A stretch of 41,750 bases of DNA from Candidatus Altimarinota bacterium. Its GTDB lineage: Bacteria; Patescibacteriota; Gracilibacteria; BD1-5; UBA6164. Under the pieces are notes generated by a model. It was not told the DNA's origin and did no database searches. It was given only the letters and a program-made list of their open reading frames with translations. Below, one piece after another: positions 1-12,380 of this stretch; the stretch's first letter is position 1; each line of letters starts with the position of its first letter. The stretch lies in NCBI GenBank assembly GCA_020631575.1, contig JAHDGX010000003.1, forward strand, positions 1 to 41,750, read 5' to 3'. The position numbers and the translations under genes were made by a program.

Positions 1-1
1 T

Positions 2-670
2 GGATGATTTGATAAGTTTCTCCCAAATGCTTCAAAATATGTAAGTAGTATAAATGAAAATACCTGTGAGAGAACACGCTTTGCAGGAAATATAGAGATA
101 GGGTCAAATATAGCAGCCTGAGACACACTTGTAAACTGATGAAACTATATAGAGATATGATTCCGAAGTGATCACGCAATAAAAACAGTAGAAATACTGA
201 TGGATAACGCTATTATTCATACAGCAAAGCTCTCTTGAGAAAAAAATTGATTCTATAGTGGGAATTTTAACATCCCCTCATGAACCCTCGGAGAAAAAGT
301 TCTCGTTATTAAAGCTATAGATGACGAGTATTATTCTCAAGGAATATCCTACCCTATCAATGTTATAAAGAGTGATACCATCCCACCAGTTATAACACTT
401 ACTAACCCTACCAGAGATTCTATTTCCCTCTATGAGGGAGACTTTTTTAACTTAAGATGAGAAATAAAAGATCAGTGAAGTATCAAATCTATAAATATTT
501 ACATAGATGACACTCCTGTGAAAATAGGCTTACAAGGAAGGAAATTTACTCAAGAGATCGATACAGATGGTTTAGATGTATGACTCTACACTCTGAAGAT
601 AGAAGCTGTGGATACAAACTTCAACAAATGATTTAAAGAATTAGAGTTAGAAATACTCGCAAGTTCATAA
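2..670 (+). CDS. C-terminal part of an exported protein with Ig-like/beta-sandwich repeats (possibly the C-terminus of a penicillin-binding protein); 5' end outside window
   Basis: Open in frame 2 with TGA=Gly from window start to TAA 668-670; ...FAGNIEIGSNIAAGDTLVNGG...DTIPPVITLTNPTRDSISLYEGDFFNLRGEIKDQGSIKSINIYIDD... is typical of Ig-like modules. PBP assignment is a guess. Confidence 0.6.
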
Positions 671-701
671 AATAAAAGACCTCAAGGGTCTTTTATTTTT
701 T
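669..701. terminator. Bidirectional intrinsic terminator between convergent genes
   Basis: AAAATAAAAGACC-tcaag-GGTCTTTTATTTT followed by T-run; A-run on the other side. Confidence 0.75.
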
Positions 702-1079
702 TGATGATTTCTTGATTTCACTCAGAGATTCCTTTAGTCAGGATATAATCCCTGATGCTTTACTCTTCCCTGCAAGAAATTTTTCATTTTTTGAAATTTC
801 TTCAAGAAGTTTTTCTCACTGCTGTATGTATTTTTCTGAATATTTTGCAAACTGCTGCTTTTTTTCTTCTAAGACTTTTTTATTTTCATCAGAAATATAC
901 TTCTTTTCTACATCCTGAATCATATTTTTCTGAGTTGCAAGAAAGTTTTCAACCATCATCTTAATATCTTCCTTTCCTTGCTTTGACTTTGTTTTTTTCT
1001 TTGCTCCACCATAGACCGAAGCTACGACATTACCAGCCACATATCAAGCTGCAAGAAACAATACTTTTCTTCAAAACAT
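693..1079 (-). CDS. Small YtxH-like membrane-anchored protein with charged helical tail (128 aa)
   Basis: MFGRKVLFLAAGYVAGNVVASVYGGAKKKTKSKQGKEDIKMMVENFLATQKN...SLSEIKKSSKK*, TGA=Gly; one N-terminal hydrophobic segment then Lys/Glu-rich helix. Confidence 0.7.
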
Positions 1080-1273
1080 ATTCGCTCATTTAATATATAA
1101 AATGTACAGGTATATTACTTCTCTCTTGTAATAAAATAGTATAAAATTAGTATATTATTTTCTTTCTCACGCGCAAGATTTGTTTTTAACATCAAATACG
1201 CAGGCAAGCTTTACTTGAAAAAGAAATACTTTAGACTACAAACACTTAAGATATAAAACAAAAAAACAACCTC

Positions 1274-3847
1274 ATGGTATACAATAATTTTTCCGATTGA
1301 TTTAAAAAAACACTCATAAATGCAGAAAATAAAGCCCGAGAAGTAGGTTTCAAAGACTTACGACCAGAGGATATTTTCCTCGAACTCTTAGAATCTGCAA
1401 ACGGATGAATACTCGAAGTCTTGACTCTTTACTGAGTAGATAAGAAACTCACTCTCGAGATAATAAATAAAGGACTTTTTAATACTTCTCCTGAAAAGAG
1501 AAAATGAGTATATAGCGGAATGAATCAAAAGTGTAAAGATATTATACTGTGAAGTGTTAAAATCGCAGCCCAAAACACAAAAGCGCGGGCAACTCTCGAA
1601 GATCTACTCATGTCACTGCTTATAAATGACTCATGGCTTGCAAGCTATCTTGAATATATTTGAATCAATCCAAGTGACCTTGAAACAAATATCAATGATC
1701 TCTTTAAACTTGGTACAAATGATGGGATTAGTAGTGAAAGTCCAAGTCCTCAAAAAAGTGATAGTTCTATAGAAAAACTTTTTTGAAATCTTGCAGAAAA
1801 TATTTTTTCAAGTCTTGAAAACATGAGTGAGTCAGAATGAGGCAGTACTCCATTTGATGTAAATCCTAAATCCGATCAGAAAAAAACAGAATCAAATACT
1901 CCAGCTCTAGATTTCTTTTCTACTGACCTTACCCAGGAAGCGCGAGAAGGAAAAATAGACAAAATAATTGGAAGAGAAGTTGAAATAGAAAGACTTGTAT
2001 GAATCCTTAACAGAAAAACAAAAAACAACCCTTGTCTTGTTTGAGAAGCATGAGTTGGAAAAACAGCTATCGTTGAGTGACTCGCTCTAAAAATAGCAAA
2101 TGGAGAAGTACCATTTTCCATGAAAGATAAAAGAATACTCTCTCTTGATATGTCTACGCTTGTTGCTGGAACAAAGTTTAGATGAGAGTTTGAATCAAGA
2201 ATCAAGCAAGTTATAGATGAAGCAAGTAAGGTAGAAAATGAGGTTCTTCTTTTTATAGATGAAATACATACTATTATAGGAGCTTGAAGTGGAGAGTGAA
2301 GTCTCGATGCATCTAATATACTTAAACCAGCAATGGGACGAGGAAAAATCAGAGTTATAGGAGCAACAACCAACAATGAATACCAAAAGTATATAGAAAA
2401 AGACCCCGCACTCGAAAGAAGATTCCAAAAAATAGTGGCTGGAGAACCAAACAGAGAAACAGCTGTTGAAATTATTTCTGGACTCAAAGATATTTTTGAA
2501 GAGTATCATAATCTCAACATTTCTGATGAAGCTATTTTTGAAGCAGTTGATTTATCTATCAGATATATAACAGACAGGCAGCTTCCAGATAAAGCGATAG
2601 ATCTCATAGATGAAGCATGTTCTCTCAAATCTATGAAATATAACTATGATGAAAAAGAGATCACAAAGATTAAAGAAAAAATGGCAAAAAATGCTAAAAA
2701 GATAGAAGATGCCGTAATTTCTCAACAATACAAAAAAGCAGTAGTCTATAAAGAAACGCAGAAGAAATATGAATGAGAAATACAGTCTCTTAAAAAGAAA
2801 TTTTCTATTCCAAAAGATAAGCGTTTCTGGGTAAAAGACGAAGATATTCATAGAGTCCTCTCTATTACAACAGGAATACCTGTCTCAAACCTCTCAAAAA
2901 AAGAAATAGATAGACTCAAAAAGCTTCCAGCACAAATGAAGAAAAGTATTATTTCTCAGGACGATGCTATAGCTGCAATATCAAAGTCAGTTATTAGAAA
3001 TAAGACAGGTATTGGAGAGCCTCACAGACCTCTTGGTAGTTTCCTATTTCTCGGTCCAACATGAGTCTGAAAAACCGAAATCGTAAAAGTACTCGCAAAA
3101 GAATACTATGGAGATGAAGAAGCTCTTATTAAAATAGATATGTCAGAATACTCTGATAAAACTGCAGCGAACAAGCTTATTGGAGCATCTGCTGGGTATG
3201 TATGATATGAAGAAGGAGGTCTTCTCACAGAGAAAGTACGCAAAAAACCATACTCAATCATACTTTTCGATGAGATTGAAAAATGAGACATAGAAGTATA
3301 TAATCTTCTCTTACAAATTCTCGAAGACTGAGTATTGACGGATAATAAGTGAAGAAAGGTAAACTTCAAAAACACTATCATCATCATGACCTCGAACATT
3401 GGTCAGGATGAGTTTGCTGAAAAAGCAGCGCAAATAGGTTTTGAAACCTCTAGTAGCCAAGAAGAAAAAATCTTAAACGATTATAGTGAAGCAAGAGAAA
3501 AAATTCTCTCTTCCCTCACTGATTATTTTTCTCCTGAATTTATAAACAGGATAGATAAAGTCATAGTGTTTAATCCTCTTGATAAAGTAGCAATCAAGAA
3601 AATAGTAAAACTCTGACTCGAAAAATTCTCACGTAGACTCGAAGAAAAATCAATGAGCCTACAGTATGATGCTAAAGTTATAACAAGAATAGCAAAGGAC
3701 GTATATAATCCAGAATTTTGAGCTCGTGAAATCAGAAGGTACCTTACTGATAACATAGAAGATCAAATCGCAGAGCAAATACTCACTTCTGCAGCAAAAA
3801 AGAAGTTCACTCTCAGTGCAAGTAAAGACTGAATTATCGTAAAATAA
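1274..3847 (+). CDS. clpC: ATP-dependent Clp protease ATP-binding subunit, ClpC-type AAA+ (857 aa)
   Basis: Two AAA+ modules with Walker A written with TGA: LVGEAGVGKTA (GAA GCA TGA GTT GGA AAA) and GPTGVGKTE (ACA TGA GTC TGA AAA ACC). [19 protein letters not shown]-like [26 protein letters not shown], short middle domain, N-terminal Clp-N-like repeats. Confidence 0.95.
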
Positions 3848-3849
3848 CA

Positions 3850-3888
3850 AATAAAAAAACTGAAGATTACTCTTCAGTTTTTTATTAT
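3850..3888. terminator. Bidirectional intrinsic terminator
   Basis: AATAAAAAAACTGAAGA-ttac-TCTTCAGTTTTTTATT between convergent CDSs. Confidence 0.75.
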
Positions 3889-3890
3889 TG

Positions 3891-4301
3891 TTAACTTTTT
3901 ATGAAAGTGGATTCTATTGTTGGAGCATCTGGAGTTTCAATTTTTTCAAGCAATCCTTCTAATCCAAGTAAGTAGTTAAACATTGATAAAAGCATTGCTT
4001 CACTAACACTAATAGTTCTATTATTCATATCTTGTTCTATATCAATAACTCTTTCCCTTGCTGCATCTATTCAAGCTTGAATAGATGCTTCATAATCATC
4101 TGGAGAGCTCCCACTTCTGAGAAGTCATGTTCATGATTCTGTTATAAATCTTGCTTTACTAACTTCTCATCAGACAAGACTGACAAGTTTCTCTCTTATT
4201 TCTGTTATTTCTAACTCTAGTCACTCTTTTGTAACCTCTCAATCTTTAACTAATTTAATTTCTGGATATCTACGAGATAATTTTCTACTATTTGGTGACA
4301 T
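3891..4301 (-). CDS. Hypothetical protein (136 aa)
   Basis: MSPNSRKLSRRYPEIKLVKDGEVTKEGLELEITEIREKLVSLVGGEVSKARFITESGTGLLRSG...ESTFIKS*; uninterrupted with TGA=Gly. Confidence 0.7.
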
Positions 4302-4445
4302 ATTATTTTTGTGTGCTATAAAATATATATTTCTAGTATTAAAATGAAAATTATCATTTAATCAAATCTCTTTTGGAAAAAACAGTGAAAATAGTGGAGA
4401 AATAGCTAGTATGGTAGTAGTATTTTACAAGATTATTCATCTAGA

Positions 4446-6044
4446 GTGAAGTGGCTTATAAAAATATTTTTTGGTATAGTTCTCTGACTCTATTTTTTTG
4501 CGTTCACTCAAACATCAGCATTCTTGTGAGAAGACCTTGGTCTTGATCTCTATAAACAAATAGATGAAGGCCTGGAGAGTCTTGAAACAAAACAGTATGA
4601 ATATGAACTTTCTGGTCAATGAGAAGCAAGTATCAATGATGTTATTAACCCAATTCTTGCAGATTATTGAGTAAGCTGTGATATTTGAGATTCTGGAACT
4701 ATTGAATCCATGCTCTCTGATAACAGTATTGAGGAAATAATTACGCGCTGCGTATGAGATGGAAACCCAGCTCCAGCTATACTTGTAGAACAAGTACAAA
4801 ATGCACTTTGATATGTCAGAAACACCTTTAAAGCCAGAGCCGAAACAAAGTCAGAGAAAACATATGAAGTAGCAAGAATAGGATTATATAGCGATGGAAA
4901 CTTAGAAAATTCTCCTTTTGATCTTATTTGAGATCTTTTAGAGATAGATAAAATAATATTTTCTGAAGAATTAGAATACGAAGGAGTCCCTTATGAAAAA
5001 AGTGCTGATGAGGAGCTTGATGACTTCCTAGAAGAGGATAAGTCATACTTGTATCCTGAAGAGGAAGATGAATCAGAAGAAGAGAAAGAGTGACTTGATG
5101 ATATAGTTTTAGATAGTCCTGAGGATGTGGATGCAATACCTGAAATAATCCAAGAATTAGACTATCATAGATATGTATGTGCCCCATGAGACGATTCAAG
5201 CTGACTGGATGAAGAAGAAATAGAAACAATACTTTGAGGAATACATGGAACAGGATGATATATACCAAATCCTACTATATGGGAATATCCTGGAGGTATC
5301 TCTCCTATTTGAGGATGATGGAACGGTCCATTTACAGGAGGAACAACACTCACATGATCGTATACACCTGTAACAGATGAGTGGCCATGTGATTGATTTT
5401 TCTGTATTATTATAGAGTTCCAAAAGTCTGATTATGGTCTCGCTGGGTGAGAATCTATGACTATAGAAACTATTCTGAAGCGAGCAGCAAAGCATCTTGA
5501 AAAACCAGCAAACGCATCACTCACACAAAGAAAACAAACGACAAATAATTTTGAACTTGGCTCTATTATCGAGAGTCTTCCAGATATGCTCAGAGGTTTT
5601 TGAATCGAAGTAAGCTCTAAACCTGTCCCAATACTCGATGTTGAAAATGGAAGAGAAGATGCTGTAGAATGAGATTTATTTGAAATAGAAAACCTCCTCA
5701 CTAAGTACTATAAAAACCTAGGACTCGATTATGAGAGGAGAAACGATCTCGCAATTTTTGAGTCTAGAACTCATGAACAAAAAGTATTCGAGACAGCTGC
5801 AGGCATGGCTATTCCTTATCCTGAAAATAGACTCAATGAACTTGAAAGCTTTAAGAATGCTCTTGCAGAAAATAACAGACTTGTATCAGTTGCTGTTGAT
5901 AAACAAATAGTACATGAAGATATGAGAGAGTTTGCTGATCAGTTTACAGAACTCGAAAGATTTATTCATGCAATAAAAGATTTTGTTGAAGCAATAAATG
6001 GTACTACAGAAGAAATGAAAGAAATTAAATCTAAATGAGCATAA
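4446..6044 (+). CDS. Secreted hypothetical protein with acidic and Gly/Trp-rich regions (532 aa)
   Basis: GTG start; (M)KWLIKIFFGIVLGLYFFAFTQTSA signal-like N-terminus; acidic stretch EEEDESEEEKEGLDD; loop GGIHGTGGYIPNPTIWEYPGGISPIGGWNGPFTGGTTLTGS; CDGFFCIIIEFQKSDYGLAGGESMTIETILKRA. Confidence 0.75.
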
Positions 6045-6045
6045 G

Positions 6046-7377
6046 ATGAAAAATATAAAAGCGTCCATACTCTGACTATTGCTTTTACTTAGCATAATAC
6101 CTTCACTCTACGCAGATGACTGTAGTCAGAGCTGTAAAATTGCTGATGCTCCTGCTCCAGCGCTCACTGAGTATTTTACCAACATTGAGACTCTGAAGGG
6201 TAATATTTTAACTGCTTTGAGTAAGTATGAATCAGATAATATACTTCCAGAGAATAATGATTCATCGAGTGGTTCTACAAGAACCTCACAAGTTGAAAAT
6301 GAGGCAAATAGAGTATGGAATAGTTGAAAAGCGCTTATTGCGACCTTTAATTCTCTTTTAGATTTCAATGATTATTTTGGGTCTTTTGATTATAAAATAG
6401 CTCTTCCTATAACTAACGAAGTCCCAAATGAAGTAAAGCGAGACCATAGAAAACTTGAAAGTATTAATACCACTCTCACAAACATCTTAAAAACAAGTAA
6501 GAGAAGAAATAGTGGTTGAGCCTCTATAGAAAAAGTATGTGAATGAGTCTCTTATTGTGAAAATCTAAGCGTAGAAACAGTAGAAGGCTTACTTGTAGAA
6601 GTCATAAAGAGTAATAGAAATATAACAAGGCTCTATGAAGCATCAATACTTGATAAAGCATACCTTGCAGATCAAAGATCATTTATGTTTGTATCAACTG
6701 ATTTTGAAGCTCAAATAGAACAATATTACAATAAGGATACTTTAGGATTATGTAGTAAATGTGAATGAAACTCCTGGTCAGAAATGACAGAAACCATTAA
6801 AAATATTTCTATTAAAAATGGTCAATACAAAGAATGAATGCAAAAGTGGAGAGATGCTTGGGCATTACTCAGATGAGGACAATGATCAAGAACAAGTCAG
6901 GCAGAAGAAGCCAGGGTACTTACTGAGTATCTATGAACTCAATGAATATCGTGATCACAAGCAGATATAGTACTTGATAATCTAGATAGGTACTGATCAT
7001 GATGAGTAAGCGGAACTAATCCACTGCTAAATTCTAGTAATTACGCTCAAGCAGGAGTTGAAAATACTGTTGAAAGTTTTTCTGAGACACTCAGGCAGCA
7101 ATTTGAATGACGAAAAGTAGTTCCAATCGTAGAACTCACGCAAGTTAACTCAGAGGTGAAGTGAAGTGAAGATCTTAGATTAGAAATAAAATCTCTATAC
7201 GAAGATCAACTTCCATTTGCAACAAGCCAAGATATTTTAAGTCAAGAAATACAACTCCGAATACTCCGAATGCATTTTTCTCTTGTAGAATCAATCAACA
7301 TACTTTCAAAAAACAAATCTTTAGCGGAAAGAATCTGTGATAAGCAGTGAACCGGAATGTGAAAATGTCGCTACTAA
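6046..7377 (+). CDS. Secreted hypothetical protein, mainly helical (443 aa)
   Basis: MKNIKASILGLLLLLSIIPSLYADDCSQSCKIADAPAPALTEYFTNIETL... signal peptide; starts 1 nt after the preceding stop, so co-transcribed. Confidence 0.75.
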
Positions 7378-7437
7378 GTTGCCTTATAGAGAGTATTTTG
7401 TATACTAAAGAAATATATTTATATAGAAATTCGAAGA

Positions 7438-8181
7438 ATGCTCACAGACAAAGAATTAGAAATTATGAGGAAAAATGGTCGAGTACATAAAAAAATATTC
7501 GATGCTATTAAAAAAATGCTTGCTCCATGAGTAAGTGCCAAGCAGGTAGATGATCTAGCTCTCACCATGTGCCGAGATGCAGGAGTATTATCTGCCTTCA
7601 CAGGAGTATATGGATACAAGTACTCTCTTCAAACAAGTGTCAACGATGTGGTCGTGCATGGAAGACCTCTCAAAGAAATTGTTTTTCAGCAGGGGGATGT
7701 TGTCACCATAGATTTTTGAGTAAAAGATAAAAAGTATGGTCTTTGCACAGATGCGGCATTCACTACTATCATTTGAGATGAAAGTAAGTTTCCAAAAGAA
7801 GCTGAGTTTTTAAGAGTATGAGAAAAAGCTCTTGAAAAAGCTCTTGAGCAAGCAGTAGCATGAAATACTGTCTGAGATATCGGACATGCTGTGGAAAAGT
7901 ACGTTACAAAACATGGTTATCATATAATTCGAGAGCTCACTGGACATGGAGTATGAAAAACTCTTCATGAACAACCATATATCTATAACTACGGTACTCC
8001 TGGAAGTGGACCGAAACTCAAAGCAGGAATGACCCTTGCTATAGAGCCTATTCTAGGTTTTTCAAGCGATCAAATAACAGATGAGTGAGACTGGGAAATT
8101 TATGTCGCTGATGGAAGTATTGGGTGCCAATTTGAACATACTGTTCTCATAACAAATGGTCAACCTGAAATTATAGTATAA
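7438..8181 (+). CDS. map: Methionine aminopeptidase type I (247 aa)
   Basis: MLTDKELEIMRKNGRVHKKIFDAIKKMLAPG..., SVNDVVVHGRPLKE, GDVVTIDFGVKDKKYGLCTDAAFT, ELTGHGVGKTLHEQPYIYNYG, TLAIEPI metal ligands. Confidence 0.96.
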
Positions 8182-8187
8182 ATATAC

Positions 8188-9438
8188 ATGAAGCTAAGCA
8201 TCGAACATCAAGAGTTTTGCAAAGAACATGGGATTGATAGTTCTGCTATTTTTGATGCATCTGGAATGCTACCCCAGAAGTATAAAGCTCACATGAAACA
8301 AGAGTCAAAGCTTTTTGCCTACTGAGTCGAACCATGCGATCAAGAACATAGCTTCATAACAAGAACAGGTCACTGTATCATTTGTAATCCTGATAGGATA
8401 CAGTATATGAAAAGACTCGGAGCAAAAAACACTTCAAGTATATCAGGCAATACTATTCAAAGTAGATGAACTTCTACAAGAATAACTGAGCATCATTACG
8501 AAAAAAATATAGATGGTATTCCATATATCGAAGCTTGTAGTGATTTTGTAGATTGGTTAGAAGTTATTAAAAATAAGTCTCCAAAAACCGTAGAGCAATA
8601 CTCTCGTCACTTAGAAAAATTTTCAGAATATCTTGAGGAAAAAAATATAGATAGTTTTAACTTTACTGTTTGAGAAATTACTCTCAAACTCGCAGAATGA
8701 TTTAGAAGTTATCTCTATAAGTGAAAAAAAAAGATTACGATCAAAACTGCAAACGCATACATGATCACTCTGAGAAGTTTTTTAAAATATCTTGAAAAAC
8801 AGTGACAAAAATCTCTCAGCGCAACATCTATTGATCTCATAAAGGCTGAGCCACGCATGGTAGAGTTTCTCACTCCTGAAGAGCTCGAAAGGCTCTTCAA
8901 AGCTCCAGATACCTCGACGCTGATAGGAAAAAGAGATTTGGCTATTATGGAGTGTATCTATTCAACGGGACTACGTATTTCAGAGCTCACAGCTCTCAAT
9001 AAAAATGATATTAATCTAGAGACACTCGAGTTTGCAGTGCGAGGAAAGTGAAGAAAAGTACGGGTTGTATATTTAACAGAGCATGCAGCACAGCTCATAC
9101 AAGAGTATCTCAATGCGAGAGATGATCATCTCTCTCCCCTGTTCATCCGGCATAATGTCGGAAAGAATAATATAGATGTACTCGAAGATGAAAATATGCG
9201 TCTGACTAGGTTTTTTATGACCTGAATGATCAAAAAGTATTCTCAGCAGGCTCTTATCCTCAAAAACATTTCAGCTCATACACTTCGACACTCATTTGCA
9301 ACGACTCTGCTATGAGCTTGAGCAGATCTAAGAAGTATCCAAGAAATGCTCTGACATGCAAGTATTACTACCACTCAGGTATATACGCATGTAACAAACC
9401 CTCAGTTAAAAAATATACATAAAAAATTTATGAAATAA
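8188..9438 (+). CDS. Tyrosine recombinase (XerC/XerD type) with extra N-terminal Cys/His-rich region (416 aa)
   Basis: [60 protein letters not shown] (catalytic R..HxxR..H..Y). N-terminal PCDQEHSFITRTGHCIICNPDRIQYMKRL. Confidence 0.94.
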
Positions 9439-10007
9439 TGAAAGAAGCTGACTCTATAAAACGCTCTGCAAAAAATAAGTTTTCATGGAGACTCCTCTGA
9501 GAAAACTTTGTATTTAGGCAATGAGACCATTACTATAAAATGCCGACCTTTCTTGCGCGAAACATCATGTATAGAAAAGTAGATTCATATGAAAAAGTAG
9601 TAGATTCGATGAGAATAATACATCAATATTTTTGAGCTCTTACCAAAATTCCTGAAACAAAAGTACTCAAAGACAAACAGAAAAATTACGTCATCAAACA
9701 AAAGAATATCAATGGAGAAAAACTAACGAAAGAGCACCTAGAAAACGATCCAAAGCTCCTCTCAAAGTTTAAGCGTCTCATAATAGCTAACGAAGTCATG
9801 TGGCTAAGAAAATGAGTATTTCTTGATCTCCTAGGGAGTGATATACTCACCCACCCTAATACTATTCACAATCTTCTTACTGATGGAGAAAATATCTATG
9901 TATTTGATTTCTGACTCCTCGAAAAAAAATCAAAAAACATATTTTTTAGGTACTTCTCGCACATATGAACATGGTTCCAGCTCACTTTCATAAAAAAGTT
10001 CTTCTAA
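9438..10007 (+). CDS. Kinase-like hypothetical protein (189 aa)
   Basis: ATG overlaps upstream TAA (TAATG). ...NEVMWLRKGVFLDLLGSDILTHPNTIHNLLTDGENIYVFDFGLLEKKSK... resembles a degenerate protein-kinase/phosphotransferase core. Confidence 0.65.
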
Positions 10008-10064
10008 TTTGACTCAAGTGATTTTTATACTACATTAGTAAGACAAATATTTAAACTTAAAAGA

Positions 10065-10436
10065 GTGAGAGACAGATCAGCGAATTATCATTGAGATTGA
10101 ATTATCTTGGAATGATGATGTGAAGCCTTTTTAGAAGAAACTAAAAAAGGTTTCGTACGAAAAGTAAAATGAAAAGCTACTACATTTCCTTGAGAACTTG
10201 AAACATGAGAATCCAGAGCATCATATGATTGGTGAAACCATCCTCTTGTTGTTAGGCTTAGAAGAGAAAAAACTCAACAAGCTGCTGCACATGCATTAGC
10301 AAAAAAAGAAAAAAAAGAAGCTACTCTTGTGGGAAAAATTGAAAAAGGTAAAAGGTCTTCTAGCACATCAGGTATAGTTGTAACTACTGGTCTTGATGTT
10401 ATCGGGGCAAGAATATTTCAAAGTTTAAACCAATAA
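10065..10436 (+). CDS. Hypothetical protein, Lys/Glu-rich (123 aa from GTG; frame open from codon after 10007)
   Basis: Same reading frame as the preceding CDS, separated by TAA 10005-10007. RDRSANYHGDGIILEGGCEAFLEETKKGFVRKVKGKATTFPGELETGESRASYDWGNHPLVVRLRREKTQ... No ATG start available. Confidence 0.5.
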
Positions 10437-10465
10437 AATAATTCCTACTTTTTATCTTTTTGATT

Positions 10466-10499
10466 ATACTACTAGCATAACTTCTAGTAGTATTTTTTA
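10466..10499 (+). terminator. Intrinsic terminator
   Basis: ATACTACTAG-cataactt-CTAGTAGTAT followed by TTTTT. Confidence 0.75.
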
Positions 10500-10500
10500 T

Positions 10501-11022
10501 ATGAGACTAATAATCTGACTCTGAAACCCATGAGATGCCTATCGAGAGACGCTTCATAATCTTGGTTTTATTTTTTTGGATAAGTTTAAGCAGGAAGAAG
10601 ATTTTTCAGACTGGAAGTATGAAAGTAAATTCACTGCTGAGATTTCTTCATGAACTCTGAATTGAGAAAAAACTCTCTTAGTAAAACCTCAAACATTTAT
10701 GAATCTCTCATGAGAATCAGTTATGAAGCTTTGCAATTACTATAAGCTTATTCATGAAGATATTATCGTGATATATGATGACATTTCTATGGAGTTTTGA
10801 AAAGTAAGGGTGAGAGAAACATGATCAGCAGGATGACACAATGGAGTAAAGAGTATTATCCAATATATGAAATCCGATTGGATGAGAATAAAAGTATGAG
10901 TATGATTCAATGAAAAGTATAGTGTATCTGACTGGGTGCTCTCAAAATTCACAGCAGAACAACTCATAGATATTGATAATGAAATCTATGACACTATCTC
11001 AGATCAACTAAAAAAAAACTAG
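10501..11022 (+). CDS. pth: Peptidyl-tRNA hydrolase (173 aa)
   Basis: MRLIIGLGNPGDAYRETLHNLGF with all GLGNPG glycines written TGA; [42 protein letters not shown]. Confidence 0.96.
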
Positions 11023-11027
11023 AAAAA

Positions 11028-12380
11028 ATGAATCAAACGAAAAAAGTATATCTCATAGGAATCGGTGGAATTGGAGTCTCAGCTCTTGCAAGATACTACT
11101 TATCAAAAGGATGGGAAGTATCTTGAAGCGACTCAACAAATAGCGAACTTATAGGAAAGCTAGAATCAGAATGATGCCACATAATAATTGGCCAAGATGA
11201 ATCTAGGATATCCTCAGACATAGACTTAGTGATTCATACTGAAGCCATACCTGAAACTCAAAGTGAACTCTACAGAGCGAAAAAAATAGGATTGAAAGTA
11301 CTAAAATATAATCATGCTCTCGCAGAAATTGCAAATACTCATAAACTTATTGCAGTATCAGGAACTCACGGAAAATCGACTACTACAAGCATGATTTCCC
11401 AAATCCTTCAGAGATCAAGTGAAGATTTTACTGCAGTAATTGGGACTTTACTTAAGGAGTTTGATGGAAAAAATTTCTTTACCAGATGAGAAAACAATTA
11501 TTTTGCGATAGAAGCATGTGAACATAAAGAGCACTTTCTAGCTTACAAACCAACAGTAGCAGTTATAACAAATATTGAATATGATCATGCAGATTACTTT
11601 CAAACTCCTGCTGACTACCTATATGCATTTAAGAAATTTATCGATAATATAGTTCCTCATGGATTCTGTATCATAAATGGAGATGATACAAACTGTCAAA
11701 CTCTCATCTGAAAAAGAAAGGATATACATTATATCATTGTAAAAAAGGATTCTTTCTCTACCTTATTTCCAAATGAAACACAAGCATCTAATATAGAACA
11801 TTTCCCTGAAATCATTATGCATATTCCTGGTGAACATATTCTCTTTGATGCAAAGCTTGCATACATAGTAAGCCATATGATTGGTATTCCTGAGCTTATC
11901 TCGCTTGAAACTCTCGAGGATTACTCTTGAGTTTGGAGACGTATGGAAATCATAGGAAAAACTTTACACTGAAACACTCTCATGAGTGATTACGCACACC
12001 ATCCTACCGAGATACTTACTACTCTCTCAGCTCTGAAATCTGGCTATCCAGATAAAAAGCTATATGTTGTATTTCAGCCTCACCAGTATAGTCGCACGAT
12101 AGAACTCTTAGAAGGGTTCAAAACATGTTTTAAAGATGCTGATACTCTCATCATACCTGATATATATGAATCAAGAGATACAGATAAAAACAAAGCATCA
12201 ATGAGCACAAAAATTCTTGTAGATAGCATTGATCACTCAAACGTACATGACTGAGAATGAATAAGTAATACTCTAAAATTTATTGAAGAATATGATGCTC
12301 AGAAACCTAATTCAAGTATTATACTATTACTATGAGCAGGAAACATAGATAACATGAGATATAAAATAAAAACGAGCTAA
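11028..12380 (+). CDS. murC: UDP-N-acetylmuramate--L-alanine ligase (450 aa)
   Basis: KKVYLIGIGGIGVSALARYYLSKGWEVSGSDS; AVSGTHGKSTTTSMI; EACEHKEHFLAYKP; SDYAHHPTEILTTLSAL; VFQPHQYSRT. Confidence 0.97.

Noticed and set aside
1080-1273. CIRCE/HrcA-type heat-shock operator upstream of clpC
   Set aside because: No TTAGCACTC-N9-GAGTGCTAA-like repeat found in the spacer.
1876-2487. 203-aa minus-strand ORF in the track
   Set aside because: Antisense to the ClpC AAA+ domain, whose motifs are unambiguous on the plus strand; shadow ORF.
2040-3075. TGA as selenocysteine or tryptophan
   Set aside because: TGA falls on P-loop glycines, Cys-independent positions, and TGG is used normally for Trp; no SECIS-type structures needed.
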